DNA from: Siphlonurus alternatus
Taxonomy: Eukaryota; Arthropoda; Insecta; Ephemeroptera; Siphlonuridae
NCBI GenBank assembly: GCA_949825025.1
Contig: OX463780.1
Coordinates: 43,008,979-43,072,978 of the forward strand
DNA: 64,000 bases
Direction of reading: 5' to 3'
Shown here: positions 33,773 through 45,180 of the stretch, piece after piece
Numbering within the stretch: position 1 is the stretch's first letter
Layout: every line of letters begins with the position of its first letter
Position numbers and translations under genes: made by a program
Notes under the pieces: generated by a model
What the model was told of the DNA's origin: nothing
The model's input: only the letters and a program-made list of their open reading frames with translations
Databases searched by the model: none

Positions 33773-35093
33773 CTAGTATATATATGCATATAATTATGCA
33801 TTGCAAACACTATAATTATGTTATTATAATACAATATATTTATTACAAATCTTGGTTTACGTGTGGATTGTGGTTTCAACTGCGCGCGGAGGACATCTTG
33901 AAAATAAATATTAAGGATCTTATATATTAATATAGATGCCGCCATTCAGTCTAGACTGTCTGGAGCTGGTGCCAGTGTCTACAGATATTCTAAGATTCGT
34001 AAATGCCGCAGCGCCGCATTCTTTTACATCGCTCCGTAAGATTCGGTAAGATTTTTGTCAGGAGAAAAATATCTATTTTTTTTTTTTAATTCAAATTTCA
34101 AATTCTATGCTGCACAAAATCTCGAATATTTTTTATGTCGTGTAAAAGAGAACATGTCGTCGAGCGGATTCTCTCATTGGCTGATGAGAGAATCGTTTCG
34201 TCATAGTTGAAGCACTTGAAGCTTCTCATTGTGTGATATTTGTGATCGAGCTAGCTCGTCGCGCTGTATCATATTAATATACATACAGTCTTTCAAACGT
34301 TAGAATACCCCTGTCAATCATCTTCGGCGTAGTGATTTGTATTCTTCCGACCCATGTTGCCAACAAAATACAAAAAAATAGTTCTTTTCACTAGCTAGAA
34401 AAATAAAGTAGCTGAAAATAAATCAAAGACACTCGATACCTGTTGCATAATAATTGCTAAATTATTGAAACTTCTTTGCAATATTATCTGTCTCGACTTA
34501 TGTGAAAATCTTCGTAAAATATGAACATATATTTCTGTCCACTAGCTCTATTGAAAATTTTTTAGTGTTGGCTGCTATTTTTTACAGCTGTTGCAGTTGA
34601 TTGACAGGTCATCCATGAACTATTTTCCATGGGTTATATTCTAACGTTTGAAAGACTGTACACACTTTTACACAGTATATAATAATATGCAGCTATGCAC
34701 TATAGCTGTATCACATGCGTATGCATAATATGTATAATATATATAGATCTAGCTGTTCGTAAATACACAGTCAGAAAGAATCGATAATTTGTGAAAATGA
34801 ATCTTATGTTCCATGTACAGTATACGTGTCCAGAAATTTCATTACAAATAATCGATTCTTCCTGATTGTCTGTTCGTAAATAATACACATATTATCACAT
34901 ATATATAATGTGTAATTGACGAACAGACCCACAATGCATCGCATATTAATTGTATTATTATAATATTATACCCATATACTCGTATGCTGGCTGTATATAA
35001 TATTAAAATGCATCATACATGTATGCACAGACAGTACAAATCTATTAGTTATAAATTAGAGAATGTAAAATAATAACCCTTATTTTTCGGCAT
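30430..35093 (-). CDS. EIF1A: Translation initiation factor eIF1A, 5 exons
   Basis: Minus-strand exons: 35078-35093, 32865-32948, 32200-32436, 31408-31514 and 30430-30435; 450 bases, 149 residues plus TGA, all in frame. eIF1A binds the A site of the 40S subunit and promotes scanning and start-codon choice. The N-terminal tail is basic ([16 protein letters not shown]). The OB-fold contains [20 protein letters not shown], and then comes GEFPDSVRVND. The tail is acidic ([11 protein letters not shown], then SSSDSDD). Human eIF1A has 144 residues and the same order. The extreme C-terminus, TIAQQV, is unusual and depends on a six-base terminal exon. If intron 4 were retained, the protein would end after about 19 different residues. 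Upstream exon 1 holds only five codons and one base, as is common in this gene. Confidence 0.94.
30436..31407 (-). other. EIF1A intron 4
   Basis: AT-rich intron with ATTATTATA-type runs; nothing else was recognised. Confidence 0.6.
31408..31514 (-). CDS. EIF1A: EIF1A exon 4 (acidic tail)
   Basis: Encodes [20 protein letters not shown] and [15 protein letters not shown]. The acidic IEFGD-type tail is the part that contacts eIF5B in known eIF1A. Acceptor GGGTTTCAG. Confidence 0.9.
31515..32199 (-). other. EIF1A intron 3
   Basis: AT-rich with TA runs near 32155-32190; no element recognised. Confidence 0.6.
32200..32436 (-). CDS. EIF1A: EIF1A exon 3 (OB-fold)
   Basis: Encodes [20 protein letters not shown] onward through [20 protein letters not shown] and [18 protein letters not shown] to GEFPDS. 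This is the nucleic-acid binding OB core, nearly identical to other animal eIF1A. Confidence 0.96.
32865..32948 (-). CDS. EIF1A: EIF1A exon 2 (basic tail)
   Basis: Encodes [20 protein letters not shown] and VFKEDGQ. Acceptor GTTTTCTCTAG, donor GTAAGG. Confidence 0.95.
32949..34285 (-). other. EIF1A intron 1, downstream part
   Basis: AT-rich. Near 33672-33690 lies 'TTTGGGACACCCTGTATA', which resembles an isolated mariner-type terminal repeat (TA then CAGGGTGTCCC on the other strand); no partner end was found. Nothing coding is seen. Confidence 0.45.
33719..33770. repeat. (TA)n microsatellite
   Basis: About 50 bp of TA repeats in EIF1A intron 1. Confidence 0.95.
34286..34658. mobile_element. 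Tc1/mariner-type MITE in EIF1A intron 1
   Basis: A 373-bp element with inverted ends CAGTCTTTCAAACGTTAGAA and its complement, each bounded by TA (34284-34285, 34659-34660), the Tc1/mariner target. CAGT is a usual start for this superfamily. Further in, 'CCTGTCAATCATC' faces 'GATTGACAGG'. No transposase frame. Confidence 0.85.
35078..35093 (-). CDS. EIF1A: EIF1A exon 1
   Basis: Encodes MPKNK and the first base of the next codon. The donor GGTTAT is weaker than usual. [16 protein letters not shown] is the universal eIF1A start, which supports the exon despite its size. Confidence 0.85.
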
Positions 35094-35560
35094 TTCTTCT
35101 TCTTTGATTTATAGTTCGATGCTTTGTAGATAGATATTGCTCTATATTTACTTCAAATCTATAAACTTTAATTTTTATCCTGCGACGACCTAGACGACGC
35201 AATAGAAAACAAATAATAACGACTCTTCAGTTCAGATTCTTCTGTTCTTGATAGATAAAACTCGACTGTTGGTATAATCAACAACCACCGACACGATCAT
35301 GCAGACTTGGCAAAGACGGCGCGTCGAACTGTCGTCAAAAGCAGACTAAAGCTTGTAACTGCATGAACTGGCATGAAAGGCGAGTAATTAACTGACTGAC
35401 GGCTGACGGGCAGCAACAGATTAACCCCACGACGATATACTGTATACACTGCAGTCGTGGGAGTTGAGGGTTGTGGGACAGCCGGGTGCAATTCATGTGC
35501 CTGGGTCACTGCGCATGCGCAAATCAAAATGTTTTTCTCAGATTGCTCAGAACGCGATTA
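35094..35560 (-). promoter_or_regulatory. EIF1A 5' flank
   Basis: The GC content rises at 35180-35560, with GCGCATGCGC-type sequence at 35511-35521, as in housekeeping promoters (an NRF1-like TGCGCATGCGC). Transcription of EIF1A should start here on the minus strand. Confidence 0.45.
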
Positions 35561-36004
35561 CGCGAATGGTGTGAGGTGTGCTGATTTTTTTTTCTTTTTT
35601 TCAACAATTAAGCTTATGCATACATAAGCCAACATATTTTGACACCCTGTTCTTAATTACTGTCCAATCTAAAATACTTAATTATCTCGATTTTTTTTTC
35701 TTGCATTAATATGTATAGTTTTTGTGAAGCGCACACATTATTATATAAATATATACTTTTAATTGATATGCGGCGTTGATGCAAGTACGTAAGTACGGTA
35801 AACAACATTATGCCTATGCTTATCTCTTATCTTATAACTGATATTGATATAAGTTTCTATATAATAATTATATAGGTACGCAGGCAACCATTCTCAATTA
35901 ATTAATATATCTGCTTTACTTGTCTCGATCATTATATTATATAATATGTAATATGGCTCATATAATACATTTATTTGGCTGAGCTGCCATAAGACCATGA
36001 TATG

Positions 36005-36092
<88 letters not shown>

Positions 36093-36357
36093 ACATATAA
36101 ATATATTACATATAAATAAAAGAGTAAAAAAAAAATATTATATATATATGTTTAATGTTTATATTATAATTATTATATTGCATGTGTAGCGAGGTTTAAG
36201 CAATTAATCTTACATTATGCATTGTCTTCGCACCTAATAAAATTATTAATGTGTTCACGTACGTACGTATTTATAAATATATATTTATAGCTTTAATTAA
36301 GATCGATCCCCAAAGAAGACGATTTTGCGGTTTCTACTGCGGAGGAGATGTGAGGTT
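35561..36357. other. AT-rich spacer with (TA)n tract
   Basis: TA repeats run from about 36005 to 36108. It includes the presumed 3' flank of the membrane-protein exon at 36358. No other gene. Confidence 0.6.
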
Positions 36358-36506
36358 CTAGCTGACTGGTTCAAGGTGTTGTGGGCGCGAGGTGGCGAGT
36401 GACTCATGCAGTAACTGCCAGTAGACGGCATTCACGCTCAGCAAGGTGCCCAGCAGCAGCAATACAACAGTCACTTTCTCTGCACGGGCGCGACTGTCGG
36501 CCACAA
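36358..36506 (-). CDS. Terminal exon of a membrane protein, Cys-loop channel TM4-like
   Basis: On the minus strand an acceptor (CCGCTCGCAG) precedes two bases and 48 codons, then TAG. The peptide has DSRARAEK, a hydrophobic helix of about 20 residues, then SVNAVYWQLLHES and a short polar tail. A basic lead followed by a helix ending N-x-x-Y-W is how Cys-loop ligand-gated channels (GABA, glycine, glutamate-gated chloride and acetylcholine receptors) end, with TM4 and a brief extracellular tail. The exon is GC-rich like the other real exons. The other exons should lie at higher coordinates on the same strand, but I could not identify TM1-TM3. The usual 'FP' in TM4 is absent, so another single-pass or multipass protein is possible. 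Confidence 0.45.
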
Positions 36507-37299
36507 CTGCGAGCGGAATTAACCTTCCCACCCGCTGTCCTTTGTCTTATTTAATTCAATTAATTAACATACAACAGTAATTTTATTTTTTTAAGTGAAA
36601 TAAGAACTGAAGACTATTATAAAATTTGTACAGATTGAATTGTACTGAAGATTCACAAACAATCCCGATGCATCTATTTTAATATCTATATCATAACAAT
36701 TCCTCTAAAATAATAAAAATTTCTTCAATTTTACTATATTGCTCAGTTTTATGAAATGAATTTTTCAATGTTTTTCATGTTCTAATAAGACTCCTATAGG
36801 CTTTCAAGAAATAAAAAAATTATTTTTATTTATTTATTTTAAATATTTGTTGGTTGCATAAAGCATACATTAAGTTCTTGTCATTCAGTGAGTTAGTACA
36901 AATATAAAAACAGTTTTACATATTTACCAGATACAAATAAAAAAATAGCATGCAGACTGAAAACTAGAATTAAAAAATAACAAATAATAATTATGAATAT
37001 TAACATCAAATATTAGTACACTTTTGATCTTTAATATTTAAACATTTTAAACAACTTATTCAGATGGTATTTTTTTCAGACATTTTATTACTTTCAAACT
37101 CTTTAACTGAATAAAACTCCTTGGAAATTATTACATTATATTATTTTCTATCTCTTTCAGACAGCTTGGCAAAAAAATCATAACTTTTATGGTACATTGC
37201 AGAGTTTTTAAAAAATTGTTTGCTGTGCTTCTCTGTCATAACGTCATAACGTTGGATTAGTTTCTATTATTATAATTAATTAAATCAAGAATTAATTAA
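36507..37299. other. AT-rich spacer
   Basis: Nothing recognised. Confidence 0.6.
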
Positions 37300-37681
37300 T
37301 TAAAGTAGAGTGATCGATTTCATTTTTTTGAATATTTTATTTTTTAAAAACAGTTTAACTCGCGCTCTATTGAGAAATGAAAACCAAAAAATTCCACCTC
37401 AAATAGTTTCACCACAAAAAATTCCCAAAGTTGGTGTTTCGGAGGCCTTTAACATGCATCCTTAAATATGGAACAGAAAACAGCTTTTTACTCCAACTTC
37501 GTCTGAACTATGGTATACCAATTAAAAAAAAAGTACGTAGTCTATGATGAATTCTTTAATGGTTTTTGAAATAAAATTTTTTTTTTACTGAGCCGTTTTT
37601 CCGGAAAAAAATCTTGAAAATCCTTATTGGAATTAAGCCGCAAAAATTTCAATATTTTTTTTTCGTAAAAACGGCTCTGTA

Positions 37682-37763
<82 letters not shown>

Positions 37764-38034
37764 AAAATCCATTAAAGAATTCATCATAAATTACGTATGT
37801 ATTTTTTAATTGGTACCATAGTTCGGACGAAGTTGGAGTAAAAAGCTCTTTTTTCTGTTCCATATATAAGGATGCATGTTAAAGGCCTCCGAAACACCAA
37901 CTTTGGGAATTTTTTGTGATGGTGAAGCTATTTGAGATGTAATTTTTTGGTTTTCATTTCTCAATAGAAGGCATTTTAAACTATTTTTAGAAAATAAAAT
38001 ATTCCAAAAAATGAAATCGCTCACTCTACTTGAG
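37300..38034. mobile_element. Foldback MITE FB1, copy 5, with internal (TA)n
   Basis: The same ends as the other FB1 copies, but with the right-hand TTAA changed to TTGA. A (TA)n tract (37686-37760) has expanded in the right arm near the centre. The three overlapping minus-strand frames here are palindrome artefacts, sharing a 'NENQKI-SQIAS' peptide with copy 1. Confidence 0.88.
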
Positions 38035-38130
38035 TTACTGTCAGAGTTTCATAAGTTTCATTGAATATTTCTGTCAGAATTAAGGAATCGAATGAAATAA
38101 ATTTATATTTTTAAAACTTGATTCTTTATA

Positions 38131-38271
38131 AGGGGCATTCACAAAGCTTTAAGGCCACATTTAGGGCTCGATAATTTAAAGCCTGATTTTAGGCATGCTT
38201 TTTAGACCCAAAATTTCTGGTCTTAAATTATCGAGCCCTAAATGTGGCCTTAAGGCTTTGTGAATGCCCCT
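38131..38271. mobile_element. Hairpin MITE with GGGGCATTCACAAAGC ends
   Basis: The 141 bp is almost all perfect palindrome (AGGGGCATTCACAAAGC onward and its complement) with a small loop of 'GATTTTAGGCATG'. TTATA flanks both ends (38126-38130, 38272-38276), a likely 5-bp target duplication. Relatives with similar ends lie at 54508-54678 and, partial, at 3927-3985. Confidence 0.88.
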
Positions 38272-38439
38272 TTATAAGTTTGAGCAAATTCAAAAGGGTA
38301 GTTTTCTCACTAAAACAAACCCTCTGACTGCAAGTGTAATACATAATATATATACTGCAATGCAATATATAAGCAGTATAAGTAATGTTATATAGATTCG
38401 AGTCAGTACGGATAAGTCGTGTACTGTATGCAAAGTTGT

Positions 38440-38705
38440 GTTGTTCCTTATAGAGTTAACGAAGGGCACGGAAGGGCAAATTGGGTTTCATGGGAGCGAA
38501 AGTACGTCCAAGGGAAGTGTGGGATGCCCACGAGAGCTATAGCAGCGTGGGTAAACTTGTGGTACTGAGGAGATGATGCCCACACGCGCTCCGGTGGCTG
38601 TGGGCATACAGGTACTGCAACAGTCTGGTATACAGTGTGCCGCCAGCCTTCGTTCGAGACGCTCAGGGGAAATATCTAGCTGTCAGCCCTTCTGACAAAG
38701 TAAGT
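38440..38705. other. GC-rich island of unknown role
   Basis: A clear rise in GC over AT-rich surroundings. Open pieces of up to about 60 codons exist on the minus strand, but none resembles a known family, and splice sites are not convincing. It may be an exon of the membrane-protein gene or a promoter. Confidence 0.3.
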
Positions 38706-38981
38706 GGATGCACAGAAAAAGTAAAAGTTGATGTTGAAGTGCTGTGTTGTCCGTAATTAAAAATATATTAAAGTATTTTTAATTTAGTAAATAAATAAAT
38801 AAATCAGTATTTCGTTAAATAATTATAAAATATTATTATATTATATACTATTGCATCAGAGTGATTTACTGATTTGATTTTGGTTATACCTATATATGTC
38901 GTTTAAAAAACTTGTAACGCCTTTTGAATTAAAAATAGAAAAATGAAATGACGAAAAAATAAATAGATGCATGCAGTGTAG

Positions 38982-39015
<34 letters not shown>

Positions 39016-39310
39016 TAAATAAAAAAGAGTGAATTTTATTTAATTGTTGTTGCATTTTTAATGTATTTTTTATTTCAAATATACAGTTACATTCAATAAT
39101 TTTTTGTATTGAAAAAACAAACATATTTTTTTTCGGTTTATATATTTTATAATAATAAAATAATTAATTATGTGATGCACAGAATGTAAAGAGCAAGCCA
39201 AGAGATTTGAATGTAATTATTTTATTATATATTAATTGCGAGTTCTTAATGAATCATGCGTGCTATAATATATTATATGATAGTGAATTACACGACATCA
39301 TGATATTCAA
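38706..39310. other. AT-rich spacer
   Basis: An A run at 38988-39012; nothing else. Confidence 0.6.
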
Positions 39311-39966
39311 TTAAAGTAGAGTGAGCGAGTTCATTTTTTTTTAATATTTTATTTTTTAAAAATAGTTTAAGCTGCTCTCTATTGAGAAATGAAAACCAAA
39401 AAATTCCATCTCAAATAGTTTCACCACAAAAAATTCCCGAAGTTGGTGTTTCGGAGGCCTTTAACGTGCAGCCTTATGGAACATAAAACCGCGTTTTACT
39501 CCAACTTTTTCTGAACTATGGTACCATTTAAAAAATACTTACGTAATCTATGATTATAATTCTTTAATGAATTTTCGAATAAAAAAATTTTTTACGGGGT
39601 CGTTTTCTTGGAAAAAAATCATGAAAATCCTTATGGGAATTAACCCGCAAAAACTTAAAGCTTTTTTTCCGAAAAAACGGCTCCGTAAAAAAATTTTTTT
39701 ATTTAAAAATCCATTAAAGAATTCATCATAGATTACGTAGGTATTTTTTAAATGGTAGCATAGTTCAGAAAATGTTGGAGTAAAACGCGGTTTTATGTTC
39801 CATAAGGCTGCACGTCAAAGGCCTCCGAAACACCAACTTTGGGAATTTTTTGTGGTGAAACTATTTGAGATAGAATTTTTTGGTTTTCATTTCTCAATAG
39901 AGGGCAGCTTAAACTATTTTTAGAAATAAAATATTAAAAAAAATGCAATCGCTCACTCTACTTTAA
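39311..39966. mobile_element. Foldback MITE FB1, copy 6
   Basis: A 656-bp near-perfect snap-back with TTAA at both ends, very similar to copy 3. The arms share 'CTCCAACTTTTTCTGAACTA'-type and 'TTCCATAAGGCTGCACGT' landmarks and meet near 39640. Confidence 0.92.
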
Positions 39967-42940
39967 TAAGTTGAGTTTAGACCTCAGTAAGCTTGTTGCT
40001 CGAGAAGAGGGAAAATGAAAATTTCATTTTATATGCATGGTATAATATTACAAGCTCCAAATTAAATATTACAGAATTGAATTTTTTATTTGCAAAAGTG
40101 GCTGACACAAAACACGGCGAGAAGTAAAAAGTACACTTTGTATTGCATTTTCATGCCTATATTTGTGTCACCCTCGACTGTATCTTACAGCTGCTTACTG
40201 GGCGCATGCTCGTCATGAACATGAACTTGTGATCAACATGCTTTAATCGACTGCGCACTGAGGAGTCGGTCTGTTTCTCAAAAAATCTTTCAACTAAACG
40301 ATAATTGAATTATTAGATAAATTTATTTGGTTTCATCATATTCCATATAATATATATGGCAAAAAGTATATACTATGTGTATATATATATTTATATTCTT
40401 CCGATTCTTCGTGACTTGTAAATGGATAATTAACAGCACGATGATATTACAAATAAAGTACGTATACCAATCTCTGCCTTTGTTCTCGAATTCTTGTAAA
40501 CGTACTTATTCGTACGTGGGCTTGAAAAACTATAATAATACATATAAAATATAAAAATTTGCATTGAAACATATCTCTTTTTTTTTCTTTTTTTTTTTTT
40601 TTTGCAATTTGACGTTGGCTACGGGTAGCAGTGAGATATATTATAAATCGATTTATATATTATTATAATAAGCACACAGTACACAGGAAATGCGGACAAA
40701 GGCTTGCACAGAAATTTATAGCCTACATATAGGCGCAATGGAACCCAGCATACACTTAAAATATACTGTACAGTACATACATAAAATTTCAAAACTGAAA
40801 TAGAAGAAATTCATCATAACTATAACTTCCAGTACTTCCAGTAGAAATTTCAAACTAATTTGACTTCAGTTCAGCCCTTTCAGTACCACGCTCTGTGGGT
40901 TGCTGGCTAGCAGGCACGCTTTAATTTCAACAAACTCTAGCTGTGGATCAGAACAATTAACTTATTTCAGGTGCAACTGGTGTAAGGTTTTAAAAAGTTT
41001 TGTTATCTGAGTAAACAATACAGTATAACAAACAAATTAATCTTTACTGAAATTTGTATACTGTTAATAGGTTACTTATACTAATATGCAGACACATAAT
41101 TAATATAGTCGTTGTACATAAATTTATAATGTATGTTTTTAGAGTTTTTGTAGAAACATAATTATATATCATTCTATACCTATAAGAATTTTAAGATGTA
41201 AAGTAAAACACATACAATAAAATTTACATAATATTTAATAACTGTTAAGTTAAAAATGTATGTCATATCCTTTATAATTATCCAATACATATTATTTCTA
41301 TATATTTGTGTAAAATAAGGTAAAAAAAAAATGCTTCCTTTGCGTGTTCATTACTAAATGGTGTCGCACAAGAAAACGAATTAAATAAAACTTGCAATTT
41401 TTGACAACAACGATCATTATTCTCACAAGCATTCATAGCTTTTTTTGACAATGAGTAATTAAATTAATTGAGGAAATAATAACTTATTTATTTGAATATT
41501 TGATGTTTACCGATCATGCGGCCACACACTTAAAATGCAAGAGGTTTGCCGGTGTGCCTCTCATGCCTTTGAGAATAACATTGTTTTCTACTTTATGTTC
41601 TGATGTGTGGTCTCAATGAGAATCTCTAGCAAAGTTCAGAAACTCTAGAATAAAACCTTCGATCAAATGAAAATGTTGTACTCAGGCTATACATAATTAT
41701 ATGTTAATTCTATTTAACAATCATGGTTGCATTTAATATTATATTATGCAACCATGATTCTTAAATAGATTATTTATATTAACAATTTGATATATAATTG
41801 AAAAATATTTAAACTTGCATAATAATTTACAACTTTATACATTCCATGTCTTCTTTTGTGGGATATATTATGACATATATGACACATTTCTTATTATAGA
41901 CTTTTAATATTTAGGTAAAAAAAAATCTGTCAATGTCAAATAGTTATATATAAAAAGCAATAATCCAATAATATACAAAAATTCTACGTCATATTATATT
42001 GTCATCGAAGAAAACATCAAGTATCTTTTATAAGTTCCCACGAATTTAAATCTAGAATAATATGACGAAACAAATGTTGTAGAAATAATAATAAAAAATG
42101 CTACTATTTTAGCTCCTGCTCGACATGCACGCAATCACAACTAAGAAATATAAGATCACGTGACATGAACTTTCATCGTTTACGTGACTCTACAGGAGGT
42201 TACACTGTGCTTACTTCATAGATGAACGTGATAATATAGGCCGGAATTAAAGAGCTTATCAAGAACATAAGAGACCCAGTTATATCAATGAAACACGAAC
42301 TGCAGCTCCATATCATACTTATAAAATAAATTATTAAAATATTTAGAACAGATTTAAATCATCGACTCCTGATCAATTTCAGTTTCTCACTTATTTTGTC
42401 TGGCACAGAACTGTACAATATGTATTGATGTCATTTAACGAATGAATAAATATTATCTAAATTTAAAGAGCTAGGTCAGAAGAGGATTAAAGGTAATCGA
42501 GGGATGAGAGTACCCATTAGCATACACTCTGTCTCCACACACTGACACTGGCAGGGGATGATCCACGGGGTGGGGGACCCAACGGGTGTTCCCTTATCTC
42601 CCCCTCCTAAAACGTCCCGGAATATATAGCACCCCCTCCCCCAGCCCTTAAAGAAGCCACCATTGGACATTAGTCGGTATAATTATGATCTCTTCATTAA
42701 TTTTATTCTACTTTTATTCTAAATTAAGATATTTTCCTAAAGCGCTGCATTGTATGCAATGTCAACTTACGTTTGATTATCCGATAAGAATTATTTATAA
42801 ATTTTGTAACACGCCATCGTTAAAAGTGTGACCCGGTTTTTGCAAGTGTTACAATCGATTTAACTTAGTGAGAATAACAATATTATATAATATACAATAT
42901 GTGATTGATTGGTATCCATGGAAAGTTAATTAATATTATT
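39967..42940. other. Long AT-rich spacer
   Basis: No coding exon identified. A GC-richer patch with C and G runs lies at 42500-42670. A possible small exon-like patch at 41510-41600 has no clear frame. Confidence 0.5.
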
Positions 42941-43235
42941 ATACGTGATGTGAGGGGGGTGACGTCATTATATTCTGAGGTACCGCGACGTCCTGGTACG
43001 ACAGGCGGCGGAAATTGCACTGCAAGAGCTGCGGCGCGGCGGTGGTTGCGGCAGACGCGTCGCGCAGTCGGCGCATACAACCAGCGAGCGCCACCTCGGG
43101 AGCTGCTGCCTGCTACCGACCGGCATTGCACGGCCAGCCGCACTCGTGGCCTCTGTGTTCCTTCGTCTGTCTACTTTGTTGTTAGCTAGTGTTTTTACGT
43201 TGTTCGCTCTGAGATCTCAGCCTGCTGCTGAATTG
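42941..43235 (+). promoter_or_regulatory. CpG-rich promoter and untranslated first exon of the right-hand gene
   Basis: Strongly GC-rich, CpG-rich stretch that begins with a TGACGTCA site (42960-42967) and ends in a consensus donor, AATTG/GTGAGTAAG, at 43235/43236. No start codon in a useful frame leads into that donor, so I read the end of the island as a 5' untranslated exon of the plus-strand gene that follows. Long frames on both strands come from base composition. Confidence 0.5.
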
Positions 43236-43661
43236 GTGAGTAAGCTGTCTCAAAAGAGTCTCGAGGATTTAAAATAATATGCATAGTATTGGGTCCCCAA
43301 TCGCTTGTTGATTTGAAGCTCTCTCTACATTCTACATACAAAAAATAGAAGTCAATTTTAATATTGTGCATCTAGAAAACATTATAATTTGTTTACATTG
43401 GCACCAAATTTCACACTCGAAAATTGCATAACAACAAATTATGAGTCAACAAGTAATACAAAGTATTAAATAAATAATAAATATTATATTTTAGATTTAA
43501 CATGATTCAGCAGAGAATATAGTAATATATAAATATAAATAATATATTAGTTATCAAATGACATGGTACTTAATAAAATAATAAAATGAAATGTAGGAAA
43601 AACGGTATTTAAGTTTTAATTATAACTGAATACACAATCAAAAGTAAAAAGCAATCTCTAG

Positions 43662-43746
<85 letters not shown>

Positions 43747-45051
43747 TTTATATGATGAATTTAATACAGCTGAAAATGATTTAAACGTAAATTATATATT
43801 ATAAGATTTTAATTTTTATGTGAAATTTTTTCAATTGATCTGGTAATTAAAAAATAAATTCACTAAAAATGATAAATTAAATTTAAATTTGTTAAAAAAA
43901 ATCAAATGAATGTTTACACAAAAACTAGGTCATTTTGTTAAGCACATAATATAATATTCAAAACTGTGTGAAATTTAAATAAAAGCAAGTGAAATCTTCT
44001 TTAATTGTATATCTTTTTGGAGAGATATCATGCATGGTTGCACACTTTACGTGGTAGAATTACGCTGATTGTCGGACAGCTAGTGCAGGTTCTCCAGTGA
44101 TGGGCTAGTTAGTCTATATATGTTACCGTATAACAGCGGCCTCTTAAACTAAGCAGCGTATCTGACGAGCCGTCATAAAAATTACCAAAAATAATTCCAC
44201 GAATAAACTGTTTGCCATGATACGCCCTATAACTATAATTGAATTGGAATGAGTGATGTTAATGTAGCCTCCACCCTTTTTTTGATAGAAATATCTAAAT
44301 AATCATTATAATTACAATTTTTTTATCAATTTACATTGTAACTTTAATCACGTGAACACTTAGCACAATTGTTTTTATTTCTTTAAGCGTGTAAGTGAAT
44401 CTCTTGTTTCCGCTGCATGTCAAGTTCTATACACATCTAGAAGTATATATAATAATTTGCATGTCTCGGTTAGACCACATCCTTCCGCTGCTCGTATCTT
44501 CACGTTTTGTTGGTAAGGAAAATCTACGTTCAAGTTATTTGTGACTTTGTATCATTTTCCTATAATTCTAATTTCATATCAGCGATGTACTATCAAAAAA
44601 TTTAAAAATCTTTGTTCTGTTCTCCAATTTTCATTGTTTTTTTTTTCTTTTTCTTGTAACTTTTTACATGAAAGAAATTGTATTTTTTATTAATTAATTG
44701 ACTGTAATTCATTCGCATAATGTATAGTAGAGTGAGCTTCAAATTAATTTAGCTAATTATTCTCAAATTTATTGCAAAAAATTATAAATTTGTCTTGAAT
44801 TTAAATAATATGTCCACTGCTTACGATATTTCGTTGTATAATATAACGTAAAAATAAGTTTGTTTCAAAGTGTCTCATTGCACATCATTACCAAACCAAA
44901 AGGTTCTTGCCCTATTCTCACAGACAGGAACAGTCTGTAGTATCATGTTTGATCAGCATCGTTGATCAGCAGCATAATGTCACGCCAGCATGGGAATAAG
45001 CAGCAGCAAGGTATGTGACGTATGCGGGTGTTCGTAGTTGTGAGCTGTGAC
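43236..45051 (+). other. First intron and second upstream exon candidate
   Basis: A (TA)n tract lies at 43665-43738. At 44925-45010 there is a GC-richer piece ending in AGCAGCAAG/GTATGT, a good donor. It contains ATG 44977 (MSRQHGNKQQQ), but this would leave the donor in phase 1, which does not match the phase-0 exon at 60283, so it is more likely untranslated. Confidence 0.35.
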
Positions 45052-45180
45052 ATGGCCTCCTCGATGCTCCAGCACCAACAACACTCGGCCTTCCCATCGA
45101 CACCAGTGGTGCTCATGGAGTCAAGCACGCCACCTCGACCGGAGCTCGCACCAGGGACCTCTAGGCTCGCGCAGATGCAG
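45052..45180 (+). CDS. First coding exon of the right-hand gene
   Basis: Reads MASSMLQHQQHSAFPS to GTSRLAQMQ, then the donor GTAGAG. A further in-frame ATG at 45022 lies after a stop (TGA 45016), so the start could be there instead. The Gln-rich ending continues smoothly into the helix of exon 60283-60921, which supports the splice. Confidence 0.65.

Noticed and set aside
42883..43189. Long frames on both strands in the 43-kb GC island
   Set aside because: They overlap each other on opposite strands, have no similarity, and are explained by base composition; the island fits a promoter.
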